A stretch of 47,066 nucleotides of DNA, taken from assembly GCA_017457295.1 (NCBI GenBank), contig JAFTHS010000003.1:1-47066 (forward strand), in the 5' to 3' direction. The position numbers and the translations under genes were made by a program. The notes beneath the pieces are model-generated. The model was not told the DNA's origin. It did not search any database and was given only the letters and a program-made list of their open reading frames with translations. Shown in pieces: positions 1 to 7,400 of the stretch (positions are counted from its first letter, which is position 1; each line of letters begins with the position of its first letter). This DNA is from Paludibacteraceae bacterium (GTDB taxonomy: Bacteria; Bacteroidota; Bacteroidia; Bacteroidales; Paludibacteraceae).

Positions 1-76
1 ATAAGGATTCAAGACAACGCATGACGTATTGAGCAACATTATAAACAGGCAATATGATAGATACTTTATAGGTCAT
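1..76 (-). CDS. Family 2 glycosyltransferase, N-terminal fragment cut by the window edge
   Basis: Only the first 25 codons are present, starting at an ATG at 76-74 on the minus strand. They read MTYKVSIILPVYNVAQYV and then MRCLESL. A beta strand of the form VSIILPVYN followed by a helix ending in CLESL is the classic opening of GT-A fold family 2 glycosyltransferases, where the Pro-Val-Tyr-Asn segment lines the nucleotide-sugar pocket. The gene starts 18 bases after the GT4 gene on the same strand, so it is probably the next member of the glycan operon. Donor and acceptor sugars cannot be predicted from this fragment. Confidence 0.75.
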   Translation of the reverse strand, partial: MTYKVSIILPVYNVAQYVMRCLESL

Positions 77-94
77 CAATAGTAGTAGTGTTTT

Positions 95-1267
95 TTATAG
101 TGATTGTAATACGTTGTTCCAAAGTGTTGCTACATTTTCTATAGAGAAGCGACGGCTTGACTCAATACATTGCATACTCATGTCTTTACGGAGTTGGTTG
201 TTGAGCATTAAGTTTCGCAATTTTTCTACGAATAAGTGTCGATTGTTATTTTTTACCAGTATTCCATTACTACCGTCCATTATGAGGTCAGTGGCGGCTG
301 CGAAACTATTGTAAACGACAGGTACGCAACCACATTGTTGAGATTCAAGAATGGTCATAGGGAATCCTTCGCATGCAGATGTTACTAAAAAAATGCTTGC
401 CTGTTGGTAGTAGGGTAATGGTTTTTGTTGTCCCTCGAAAATGACGTTTGCGAGTTTTCTTTTCTTTACAAAGTCTTTATAGAAAGGCGCATCAATACCA
501 TCACCAACTATGCGCAATACCCAATCGCAGAAGTGATGGTCTTTTTGAAGGTCAGCCCAAATGTAGAGAATTTCGCTAATGCGCTTGTGCCAATCATCCA
601 ATCTAGCTACTACCAACACTTCCTTGTTGCGGTATTTGTCATGAGGTATTTCTACCTTATCAAACGAATTTGCATTGGGAATAGCGACAAAGTCGCTTGC
701 TTGTCCGCTAGCAATGGATAGATAGTTATTGATGGTTTTCTGGGATAAAACTACTATCTTATGGGCTTTCCCGTAAGGGCGAGCGTACTTAGGATGCAGT
801 TTTTTGAGGAAATACGACTTTGGGAGCACCATCATTGCCAATTGCAAAATGGTTTGCTTCAATGTCCAACGCGTATCAATGTTGTGACATAATCTATATA
901 TGATAATATCCCATCGAAGTGGAACAATCTCAAATCCAGGTGTGCCATGAAAAACATTGACTACTTTTATAGATGGTAGTAATGGTACGCAGTCGAAAAT
1001 ATCTTGCGCTAAAACACATGGTGATTGCACAATGACAATGCCTCCACCGACACGCGTAATCCATGAGCAGAAATCTTCTTTGTTCTGCCAAAGACGGGTT
1101 TCTACAAAGGCCGGTGCAGGCGTAATTTGTTGGGTTGGAGTTGCGTAAACAGAATAGCATACATGCCCAACCTGTTGGGTAAGCGCCTTTGCCATGACAT
1201 AGGAAATCCGTGCTATTCCACCTGATAAGGGATTTACATAATTATCTGTAACATAGATTAGGTTCAT
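95..1267 (-). CDS. Family 4 glycosyltransferase
   Basis: This 390-residue protein has the two-Rossmann GT-B layout. The N-terminal half opens MNLIYVTDNYVNPLSGGIARISYVMAKAL, with the glycine-rich acceptor loop near residue 16. The C-terminal half contains VLVVARLDDWHKR near 220 and the donor-binding signature EGFPMTILESQQCGCVPVV near 302-320, which carries the family Glu-x7-Glu pattern. No signal peptide or membrane segment is visible, so it should act in the cytoplasm or at the inner membrane face, adding a sugar to a lipid-linked glycan. Its ATG overlaps the stop codon of the licD-like gene by four bases (ATGA), indicating translational coupling. The sugar specificity is unknown. Confidence 0.9.
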   Translation of the reverse strand: MNLIYVTDNYVNPLSGGIARISYVMAKALTQQVGHVCYSVYATPTQQITPAPAFVETRLWQNKEDFCSWITRVGGGIVIVQSPCVLAQDIFDCVPLLPSIKVVNVFHGTPGFEIVPLRWDIIIYRLCHNIDTRWTLKQTILQLAMMVLPKSYFLKKLHPKYARPYGKAHKIVVLSQKTINNYLSIASGQASDFVAIPNANSFDKVEIPHDKYRNKEVLVVARLDDWHKRISEILYIWADLQKDHHFCDWVLRIVGDGIDAPFYKDFVKKRKLANVIFEGQQKPLPYYQQASIFLVTSACEGFPMTILESQQCGCVPVVYNSFAAATDLIMDGSNGILVKNNNRHLFVEKLRNLMLNNQLRKDMSMQCIESSRRFSIENVATLWNNVLQSL

Positions 1268-2052
1268 CGCTCGCTATAAAACTCTATTTTTGAACTATGT
1301 ACTCTACGTTTATCTTCTGCTGGTATTTGCATATAGTCACCAAAAAGGGCTGTAAGCACGGCATCAGGATTATTAGGTACGCATACTTGAAATCCCTCAA
1401 AAGACATACGCTTAATAGGATAGTAATCTTTTTTAGAAAAACCATTGTAGGCGTACCATCCATATACGTGCGCTAATTGGTCAATACGACGGAACTTATT
1501 GGTAAGACGGGTAAGAGCGGTGAGTCCCCATGCAAAGGGAAGAACAATCCATGAAAGTATGGTATCTTTGGTGTCTGCATAATGGTGGATACCACGCAAA
1601 CAATGTCCGTACCAATAATCTAATTTTGCTTTCCACGCTAGATTAGGAACTTCTTCGATAGGAATAATGTCGATGAATATGCCTTTTTCTTTGAGTTTAT
1701 CGGTGCAGGGTTCTTCGTACATATACGAATCTCTTTCACGCACTTTGGCTATGAGGGTGGGATAGTATGGGTCCGTAAAATAGTCTTGATAAACCAGATG
1801 AGAGGGCAGTTCGCGAGGGAGAATCTTTCGCAATTTCGCTAAGTCGTCTCTTGTGACATTGATATCAATATCATCATCCCAAGGAATAAATCCACCATGT
1901 CGAACAGCACCTATGAGTGTACCTCCGTCCAATGTGTATTGGATACCATGTTTGGTACATATAGCATCTACCACTTTTAGTATCTCCAACATACGCAGTT
2001 GTGCTCTGCGGAGAGTGGAACCTTCTGGATTATAGTGTGATAAATCTTCCAT
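1264..2052 (-). CDS. LicD family phosphotransferase
   Basis: The protein is 262 residues long. The LicD/fukutin-type nucleotidyltransferase core lies near residues 40-75: LDGGTLIGAVRHGG followed by PWDDDIDI, whose acidic cluster binds metal. LicD proteins transfer phospho-choline, phospho-ribitol or related groups from a CDP carrier to surface sugars. The two genes just upstream in the operon encode cytidylyltransferases that could make CDP-activated alcohols, which fits a CDP-dependent role. The start ATG at 2052 directly abuts the stop of the upstream fusion gene with no spacer, and the stop overlaps the next gene by four bases. The phospho-group transferred is inferred from context, not seen. 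Confidence 0.88.
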   Translation of the reverse strand: MEDLSHYNPEGSTLRRAQLRMLEILKVVDAICTKHGIQYTLDGGTLIGAVRHGGFIPWDDDIDINVTRDDLAKLRKILPRELPSHLVYQDYFTDPYYPTLIAKVRERDSYMYEEPCTDKLKEKGIFIDIIPIEEVPNLAWKAKLDYWYGHCLRGIHHYADTKDTILSWIVLPFAWGLTALTRLTNKFRRIDQLAHVYGWYAYNGFSKKDYYPIKRMSFEGFQVCVPNNPDAVLTALFGDYMQIPAEDKRRVHSSKIEFYSER

Positions 2053-3507
2053 TTATTTCTCTCCTCTCAATTTGTGTAATGTCTCATTGATGAGTGTGCT
2101 AGAAGTGCCTTTGGTGTATGGGAAATACACCACTTTAGCACCTACGGCATTAAGGTCGGCTTCGATCTTGTTCCACTTGTCAGTTCCCTTCCAATCGTCG
2201 CCCACGAACATAACTTGGAAGTGGTATTTCTCCCACGCTTCCATCTTGTTCATATTCTCTTGGGTGACTACTTCGTCCACATACAGAATGGCGCCAACTA
2301 TCTCCTTGCGCTCCTCGAATGGGATGACCGCATGTTTGTGTTTGTAACTCACGAGTTCATCTGTAGAAACGCCAACAATAAGGTAGTCACATTGCGCCTT
2401 GGCTTTGCGAAGCAGATTGAGGTGACCAATATGGAATAAGTCATATACGCCTGTTGTATAGCCAATAGTGATTGGCTCATACATATTGAGGAATTGCTCC
2501 AAGCAATATAGTTGCCATTTCTGATTGCCCGTGAGTTGGGTCATGTCTATATCGCGGCGGAACTCAGGGCGAGTAGGTCCACACCAGTCCTTGAAATATG
2601 CATCCACAGGGCGAGGCATAGGTACCTTGTTGGGCACAGGAATCTCAGGATACTTGATCTGCATCAATTCACGTATAAGGTACTTGGATTCGCCATTGCG
2701 TACACGAGTTAAATCCAATGGGTCTGCCATGCGGAGCAGAGCATAAGGATCGGTATATGGCATGTCGGCAGCTTTGAAAGCATTGTAGTAGGAACTGGAT
2801 GACTCGCGGCTGAATACATCATCCATAAAGTGTAAGAAATCAATATTCTCTCCTTGGCGATAGCGCTCATAAAGATAGGACATATCCTCTGGCTCTCTCA
2901 ATACGCGAGCAGGATCAAGGAAGGTATATCGCTTCGCAAAGTCTTCTACTGTCCAATCTTTGGAAAGCAATTGATCCATACCGCCAAAGATAAGGTCGCT
3001 ACTCTCGCCCACAATCAAGCGAGTAATGCCATCTATTTTGGCTTGTATGGCTGCTTGGTAGAGTTGTGGTTCGATAGAGTGAACGGGGGCGTTCTTCTTG
3101 CGCATTACAATAGGCAGATATTGCTCTACAGTATGCCAATCTATGTCCACATAGTGGAGGTTTAGTCCGTAATACTTCGCATAATATTCTGCACGAGCCA
3201 ATTCTTCTTTTTGATATTCACCACCCAAGAAACGGAAAGTATAGGCATCACAGCCACGCATATAGGATGCTAAGATGGCAGAGTCCATACCACCAGAAAG
3301 GCAGATACCCAGTTTCTCGCCTTTGAGCGAATCAAAGACTTTTTGAATGGCCTTGTCAATGTCCTCTGCTGTATGCACGTATGTGAACTGCTCTGGATTA
3401 GGCAGAGGTATATTTTCGTGATGAAGTCCTTCGTAAAAATCCATACCTTCACGCTCTATGTAGCGGAAAGCCAAATAGGAACTCATGCAGAAATTCTTGT
3501 TGTTCAT
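2053..3507 (-). CDS. Asparagine-synthase-like ATP pyrophosphatase fused to a glycerol-3-phosphate-type cytidylyltransferase
   Basis: This 484-residue protein has two domains. Residues about 1-340 resemble the synthetase half of AsnB, with the PP-loop LGICLSGGMDSAILASY near 87-103 and an ESSDLIFGGMDQL segment near 170. The N-terminal glutaminase domain is absent and there is no catalytic Cys2, so it cannot use glutamine by the normal AsnB route. Residues about 350-480 resemble TagD/GCT: TTGVYDLFHIGHLNLL carries the HxGH nucleotide-binding motif, and a late TKGTSST matches the usual RTxGISTT loop. GCT enzymes make CDP-glycerol from CTP and glycerol 3-phosphate. It lies between ispD/tarI-like and licD genes with gaps of one and zero bases. 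The substrate of the ATP-PPase half is unknown. Confidence 0.85.
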   Translation of the reverse strand: MNNKNFCMSSYLAFRYIEREGMDFYEGLHHENIPLPNPEQFTYVHTAEDIDKAIQKVFDSLKGEKLGICLSGGMDSAILASYMRGCDAYTFRFLGGEYQKEELARAEYYAKYYGLNLHYVDIDWHTVEQYLPIVMRKKNAPVHSIEPQLYQAAIQAKIDGITRLIVGESSDLIFGGMDQLLSKDWTVEDFAKRYTFLDPARVLREPEDMSYLYERYRQGENIDFLHFMDDVFSRESSSSYYNAFKAADMPYTDPYALLRMADPLDLTRVRNGESKYLIRELMQIKYPEIPVPNKVPMPRPVDAYFKDWCGPTRPEFRRDIDMTQLTGNQKWQLYCLEQFLNMYEPITIGYTTGVYDLFHIGHLNLLRKAKAQCDYLIVGVSTDELVSYKHKHAVIPFEERKEIVGAILYVDEVVTQENMNKMEAWEKYHFQVMFVGDDWKGTDKWNKIEADLNAVGAKVVYFPYTKGTSSTLINETLHKLRGEK

Positions 3508-3508
3508 T

Positions 3509-4222
3509 TTATATATCTTCTTTGAATGTTATTTTCTTGTTTTGTTCTTCACCCTCTACAATGTATATTGGTACCTCAGGCATGTGATCATGCACTATAC
3601 CACAATCATCTGTGGCGGGGAGATGAGCCGCGGCGCAGGCTGCGATGCTGAGGTCGGTTACCCCCAATGCTTTTGCGTATACCTCGGCAATTAATGGCAG
3701 GCGGAAGGCTTGTGGTGTTTGGGCACGCATGATGGTAGAGCGGTTAGGGATACGGGCTACTTTGCCGTCCTTCATCTCATAAACTGTATCTGTGGAAGGT
3801 ATAGCTACTACTACTGCTTCGTGCTCTTCGAGGGCTTGGCAGACGTTGGATATAATTTCTTGACTCACGAATGGTCTTGCTGCGTCGTGCAGCAGCAGGT
3901 TTACCTCATCGCCTGATTGCCTCATCGCCTTATCGCCTAATAATCTAATCGCATTCACACTGGATTCCCAACGTTCTTTGCCGCCTGGGATGATGTGGTG
4001 CACTTTTTGCCATGCGTTAGCAAGGAGCATTTGTTCGGCATGCATGATATAGTCGGGGTGCATCACGATGCACACCTCATCAATGCAATCGGCTTGCTCA
4101 AAGGCACTGACTGCATGCTCCAATACCGAGCGACCATCTGCGAGAGGCAATAATTGCTTTGGCAACGTGCCTCCGACACGTGCGCCAATACCTCCTGCTA
4201 ATATGACTGCGATGTTATACAT
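3509..4222 (-). CDS. IspD/TarI-family cytidylyltransferase
   Basis: The 237-residue protein begins with the GT-A type nucleotidyltransferase motif AVILAGGIGARVGGTLPKQ (CTP-binding loop and catalytic Lys) and carries LLLHDAARPFVS near 109-120 and ATDDCGIV near 200. The family includes IspD, which makes CDP-methylerythritol for isoprenoids, and TarI/Bcs1-type enzymes, which make CDP-ribitol. The neighbouring LicD and GCT-fusion genes favour a CDP-polyol role, but an isoprenoid role cannot be excluded because no other ispD is visible to compare. An 8-bp tandem repeat lies inside the gene just before the HDAARP motif and appears to lengthen a surface loop. The one-base gap to the next gene supports an operon. 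Confidence 0.8.
   Translation of the reverse strand: MYNIAVILAGGIGARVGGTLPKQLLPLADGRSVLEHAVSAFEQADCIDEVCIVMHPDYIMHAEQMLLANAWQKVHHIIPGGKERWESSVNAIRLLGDKAMRQSGDEVNLLLHDAARPFVSQEIISNVCQALEEHEAVVVAIPSTDTVYEMKDGKVARIPNRSTIMRAQTPQAFRLPLIAEVYAKALGVTDLSIAACAAAHLPATDDCGIVHDHMPEVPIYIVEGEEQNKKITFKEDI
3906..3937. repeat. 8-bp tandem repeat, four units, inside the ispD/tarI-like gene
   Basis: Four consecutive 8-mers read TCATCGCC, TGATTGCC, TCATCGCC and TTATCGCC on the plus strand. In the gene's sense they encode roughly residues 96-106 (GDKAMRQSGDE), just before the conserved LLLHDAARP strand. The frame stays open across the repeat. Confidence 0.8.
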
Positions 4223-4285
4223 TCCTTAGTTTATCGTTGAAAGGTTATAATCTAAAAGCTGTGGGTGCATCTCGCCGATATTCAC

Positions 4286-4786
4286 TTATGCTTTTTTAGC
4301 AGCGAGGATCATTTCGCAGAGCTCGCGGATGGCACCGTCGCCGCCGTTTTTGGTAAGGTGGATGATGCCTGGGACGGCTTTGACTACGGCTACGGCGTTG
4401 GCGGGGCATGCGGCTACGCCTGCATGTTGCAAGAGGTCGAGGTCATTGACATCATCGCCCACAAAGCAGACATTTTCCAATGTGATGCCCAACTCCTTGC
4501 AAATCTCGTTAGCAGCATCGAGTTTGGTCATCTTCACGCCGTCCACTACGCGACCGACACCTGTATATATGTATTCCAATCCAAGTTTTTGTCCTCGTTT
4601 CAAACCAATGGCTGTGTTCTCGCTGGTAAGGATTCCGCAAGGGATTCCCGCTTTGCGCAGGAGCACAATACCCATACCATCATATACGCAAAAGCGTTTG
4701 AACTCGTCACCGCTCTCGGTGTAGTACATACCTCCGTCGGTCATACAACCGTCCACGTCGGTGAGGAAAAGTTTTACGTCTTTCAT
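4286..4786 (-). CDS. KdsC-family HAD phosphatase
   Basis: The 166-residue protein has the capless C0 HAD fold. It contains LFLTDVDGCMTDG (catalytic Asp-x-Asp) near residue 5, LTSENTAIGLKR near 53, and GDDVNDLDLL near 110, with a closing GGDGAIRELCE. KdsC enzymes dephosphorylate 3-deoxy-octulosonate 8-phosphate for lipopolysaccharide core, and close relatives act on nonulosonate 9-phosphates; the TSE motif leaves both possible. I chose the ATG at 4786 because it overlaps the upstream glycosyltransferase stop as ATGA. A longer in-frame start at 4831 would add 15 residues and overlap that gene further. It sits in the glycan operon, 63 bases before the cytidylyltransferase gene. Confidence 0.85.
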   Translation of the reverse strand: MKDVKLFLTDVDGCMTDGGMYYTESGDEFKRFCVYDGMGIVLLRKAGIPCGILTSENTAIGLKRGQKLGLEYIYTGVGRVVDGVKMTKLDAANEICKELGITLENVCFVGDDVNDLDLLQHAGVAACPANAVAVVKAVPGIIHLTKNGGDGAIRELCEMILAAKKA

Positions 4787-5916
4787 ATATTGTTGTAAAT
4801 TGTTACAAATGATTCTGCTAATCTTGACCATGAATACTTATCTTTTTCTTTTATAAGATAGGTGGTGTAGTCGGCTTGGCGGTTGTGGGTGTAGTAGTCG
4901 GTGAGGGCTTGGGCAATGGCTTCGGCATTAGGTTCGACGGCATAGCCCATCTTGTGGTCGTGGACTATTTCACCCAATCCGCCGACATTGGTCACCAACA
5001 TGGGTTTCTCGAAGTGGAAAGCCACTTGCGTTACGCCACTCTGCGTGGCAGATTTGTAGGGCTGGACTATCAAGTCGGCTGCTCCGAAATACTTGCGCAG
5101 GTCGGCATCTGCTATAAACTCGTTCTTGATAATTACCCTGTCTGTCAAACCATTATTGGCTATTTGTGCGCGGTACTTGTCTTCCTCTTCGTAAAACTCG
5201 CCCGCGATAACCAGTTGCAAATTAGGTAGTTGGTCTTTGACTTTGCCGAAAGCATCTAACAAGAGGTCAAGTCCTTTGTATGCACGCACTAAGCCGAAGA
5301 AGAGCATGTGTTGGTTTTCGGGCTTGAGGTGGAGTGCTTGGCATGCCTCCTCCTTGCTCATCTGTTCGCCATAGTGGTCGTAGATAGGGTGAGGGTAGGA
5401 GGTTTTTGGCTTGGTGCCGTGGTCAAAGCGGTTGATGTCTTGCACTACACTCTCGGAGAGTGCCACAAAACCATCGGTATGGCGCACGAAGAATGGTGCA
5501 AAGAGTTTGTCAAGAATACTCGGTTCGTGCGGTATCATATTGTGAACCAATGCGATAGTTCGTGTCTTGCCATTGCGTTTGGCAATACGCTCGATGATAC
5601 TATAACATGGTGCGAAGAACGCCATCCAATAGCAAGTAATGAGCATATCGGGTTGCATCTTGCGTATGCGATGACCGACTTTTATCCAATTGAATGGGTT
5701 GCAGGAATGGACTTGCTGGCTGATTCGTAGGTCAGTAGGCACTTTCTCGGTGGAGTATTGCGTTTTGCCAGGGAAGAGGAAAGACGGATATTGCAGGGTG
5801 AAAGTGATAACTTCCACCTGATGTCCTTCCGCTTGCAGTTGGCGTGCAAGACGTTCGTTGAAAGTGGCTAATCCGCCACGGAAGGGATATGCTGTGCCTA
5901 ATATAACTATGTTCAT
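4783..5916 (-). CDS. Family 4 glycosyltransferase
   Basis: This 377-residue GT-B protein starts MNIVILGTAYPFRGGLATFNERLA, with the acceptor-side glycine loop. It carries LFFGLVRAYKGLDLLLDAF near 206-224, and a donor-binding region SATQSGVTQVAFHFEKPMLVTNVGGLGE near 292-318. No export signal is visible, so it should act on the cytoplasmic side. It is the first glycan gene after thiL and is coupled by ATGA to the KdsC-type phosphatase, so a role in core or surface polysaccharide building is likely. The sugar transferred is not predictable. Confidence 0.9.
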   Translation of the reverse strand: MNIVILGTAYPFRGGLATFNERLARQLQAEGHQVEVITFTLQYPSFLFPGKTQYSTEKVPTDLRISQQVHSCNPFNWIKVGHRIRKMQPDMLITCYWMAFFAPCYSIIERIAKRNGKTRTIALVHNMIPHEPSILDKLFAPFFVRHTDGFVALSESVVQDINRFDHGTKPKTSYPHPIYDHYGEQMSKEEACQALHLKPENQHMLFFGLVRAYKGLDLLLDAFGKVKDQLPNLQLVIAGEFYEEEDKYRAQIANNGLTDRVIIKNEFIADADLRKYFGAADLIVQPYKSATQSGVTQVAFHFEKPMLVTNVGGLGEIVHDHKMGYAVEPNAEAIAQALTDYYTHNRQADYTTYLIKEKDKYSWSRLAESFVTIYNNI

Positions 5917-5987
5917 GTTGTGTCGCTTCGTGAGGTTGTGCGCCTTAGCGGGTTGTGTCGCTTCGCGAGGTTATGCGCCTTCGGCGG
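5917..5987. repeat. Tandem duplication of a ~35-bp unit with two small hairpins
   Basis: Two units (5917-5951 and 5952-5987) fill almost the whole gap between thiL and the glycosyltransferase. Each starts GTTGTGTCGCTTCG and contains two near-palindromes; the second copy is the cleaner one, with TCGCTTCGCGA and CGCCTTCGGCG. The layout matches the double hairpin at 30282-30315 upstream of glyS. Confidence 0.85.
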
Positions 5988-5993
5988 GTTGGA

Positions 5994-7034
5994 TTATTTC
6001 GCCTTTTGGGCATCAAAGGCATTCCAGCCTTGGGCTTTGAGAGATATCTCTTCTCCGTTGCGACCAATGAGGTTGATGCCGTATTCGGGTTTGGTGATAT
6101 GACCGATGAGATAGACATCCTCGATAGGAATGAGTTTCTCGTAATCATCTAAACTACAGGTGAATAGCAGTTCGTAGTCTTCGCCGCCATTGAGGGCGCA
6201 TGTTACGATGTTGAGGTTCATCTCTTCGGCAAGGGCTGCGGCTTGGTAGTCGATTGGCAGTTTGTCTTCATAGACAGCGCAACCAACATTGGACTGCGTG
6301 CAGATGTGCATGAGTTCGCTGCTCAGTCCGTCGGAGATGTCCATCATAGATGTTGGCTTGATACCTGCTTCGCGCAGTTTCTCTATTATATCGCGACGTG
6401 CTTCGGGTTTGAGTTGTCGTTCGAGCAGGTACTCGCGACCTTCGAAGGCAGGAGTAGCGTTCTCGTTGGCTTGCATGACAATGCGCTCGCGTTCAAGGAG
6501 TTGCAGACCCATGTATGCGGTGCCAAGATTTCCTGTTACGCAAATGAGGTCGTTGACTTTGGCTCCGTTGCGATAGACGATATCTTTGGCTGCGGCAGTA
6601 CCGAGGCAAGTGATAGAGATGGTGAGTCCCGTCATAGATGCGGAAGTGTCGCCACCTACGAGATCGACGTTGTATCGTTCGCAAGCGAGGCGAATACCGC
6701 TATACAATTCTTCAAGGTCTTCTACGGAGAAGCGTTTGCTAATTCCCAGAGAAACAGTGATTTGCGTGGGCGTAGCGTTCATGGCGTAGATGTCGGAGAA
6801 ATTGACAACAGCCGCCTTGTAACCGAGGTGCTTGAGAGGTACATATTCGAGGTTGAAATGTATGCCTTCGAGCAGCAGGTCGGTGGTCATAAGGACGCGT
6901 TTGGAGCCGAAATTCATGACGGCAGCATCGTCACCGATGCCTTTTTGGGTGGAGGGTTGAACGATAGGCAAGTCGTTTGTGAGGTGCTTGATGAGCCCAA
7001 ACTCGCCCAATGTGGAAATCTCTGTTTTAGCCAT
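5994..7034 (-). CDS. thiL: Thiamine-monophosphate kinase
   Basis: ThiL phosphorylates thiamine monophosphate with ATP to give thiamine pyrophosphate in the cytoplasm. The 346-residue length matches the family. Visible motifs are GIGDDAAVM near 32-40 (metal and ATP binding), a DLLLEGIHF segment near 52-60, the DLVGGDTSAS loop near 124-133, and MMDISDGLSSEL near 228-239. It is the first gene of the minus-strand operon and has its own promoter at 7075-7106. The following glycan genes are functionally unrelated, so thiL may simply share the promoter. No TPP riboswitch is seen in its short leader. Confidence 0.95.
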   Translation of the reverse strand: MAKTEISTLGEFGLIKHLTNDLPIVQPSTQKGIGDDAAVMNFGSKRVLMTTDLLLEGIHFNLEYVPLKHLGYKAAVVNFSDIYAMNATPTQITVSLGISKRFSVEDLEELYSGIRLACERYNVDLVGGDTSASMTGLTISITCLGTAAAKDIVYRNGAKVNDLICVTGNLGTAYMGLQLLERERIVMQANENATPAFEGREYLLERQLKPEARRDIIEKLREAGIKPTSMMDISDGLSSELMHICTQSNVGCAVYEDKLPIDYQAAALAEEMNLNIVTCALNGGEDYELLFTCSLDDYEKLIPIEDVYLIGHITKPEYGINLIGRNGEEISLKAQGWNAFDAQKAK

Positions 7035-7074
7035 ATTGTGTATGATTTTAGACGTACTTATGCAAACAAACGTA

Positions 7075-7106
7075 CAAAGTTAGTGAAAATTTATGATTTG
7101 ACCAAA
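7075..7106 (-). promoter_or_regulatory. Bacteroidetes-type promoter for thiL
   Basis: On the minus strand the -33 box TTTG (7106-7103) and the -7 box TAACTTTG (7082-7075) are separated by exactly 20 bases. The thiL ATG follows about 40 bases downstream. Confidence 0.75.
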
Positions 7107-7162
7107 AGAGGCTGGGATTTATTTTTGTTTTACGTTACGATATTCTCTGCTTGAAGGTATAT

Positions 7163-7228
7163 TAATCACTAACTAATCACTAATTAATCACTAATTAATC
7201 ACTAATTAATCACTAATTAATCACTAAT
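7163..7228. repeat. 11-bp tandem repeat, six units (TAATCACTAAT)
   Basis: Six head-to-tail 11-mers: the first is TAATCACTAAC and the next five are TAATCACTAAT. A five-unit array of the same family lies at 30463-30517, also beginning with the AAC-ending unit. It lies between the thiL and ruvA promoters, about 70 bases before the ruvA -33 box. Confidence 0.95.
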
Positions 7229-7298
7229 TATTGACAGCATAAAGTAAGGATAACGGAAGAATAAGGTTTTTTGAAAAAAAAGACTTTTTTTGATTTTA

Positions 7299-7330
7299 CT
7301 TGCGTATGTGTGATATTTTTTGTACCTTTG
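7299..7330 (+). promoter_or_regulatory. Bacteroidetes-type promoter for ruvA-sprA
   Basis: A CTTG -33 box (7299-7302) and a TACCTTTG -7 box (7323-7330) are separated by 20 bases. The ruvA ATG at 7401 leaves a leader of roughly 60 bases. Confidence 0.75.
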
Positions 7331-7400
7331 CACGTTTATTGCGTAAATGTGCGCTTGGTTGGCCGTTTCGCAAGAAAAAGAAGAAGAATATTTTAGCATT

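Larger units (their letters stand above)
7035..7400. other. Divergent intergenic region between thiL and ruvA
   Basis: This gap of about 366 bases holds the minus-strand thiL promoter, a six-unit 11-bp repeat (7163-7228), a T-rich stretch and the plus-strand ruvA promoter. No RNA gene or further open frame with family support was seen. Confidence 0.7.

Noticed and set aside
4265-4798. Plus-strand open frame of 177 codons
   Set aside because: It is a shadow of the KdsC-type gene on the opposite strand.
7035-7075. TPP riboswitch before thiL
   Set aside because: The leader is only about 40 bases and lacks the conserved THI-box core.
6243-7154. Plus-strand open frame of 303 codons
   Set aside because: It is antisense to thiL, which has full family support; the translated sequence has no recognisable family features.
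7163-7228. CRISPR array
   Set aside because: The 11-bp units are directly adjacent with no spacers, and no cas gene is present.
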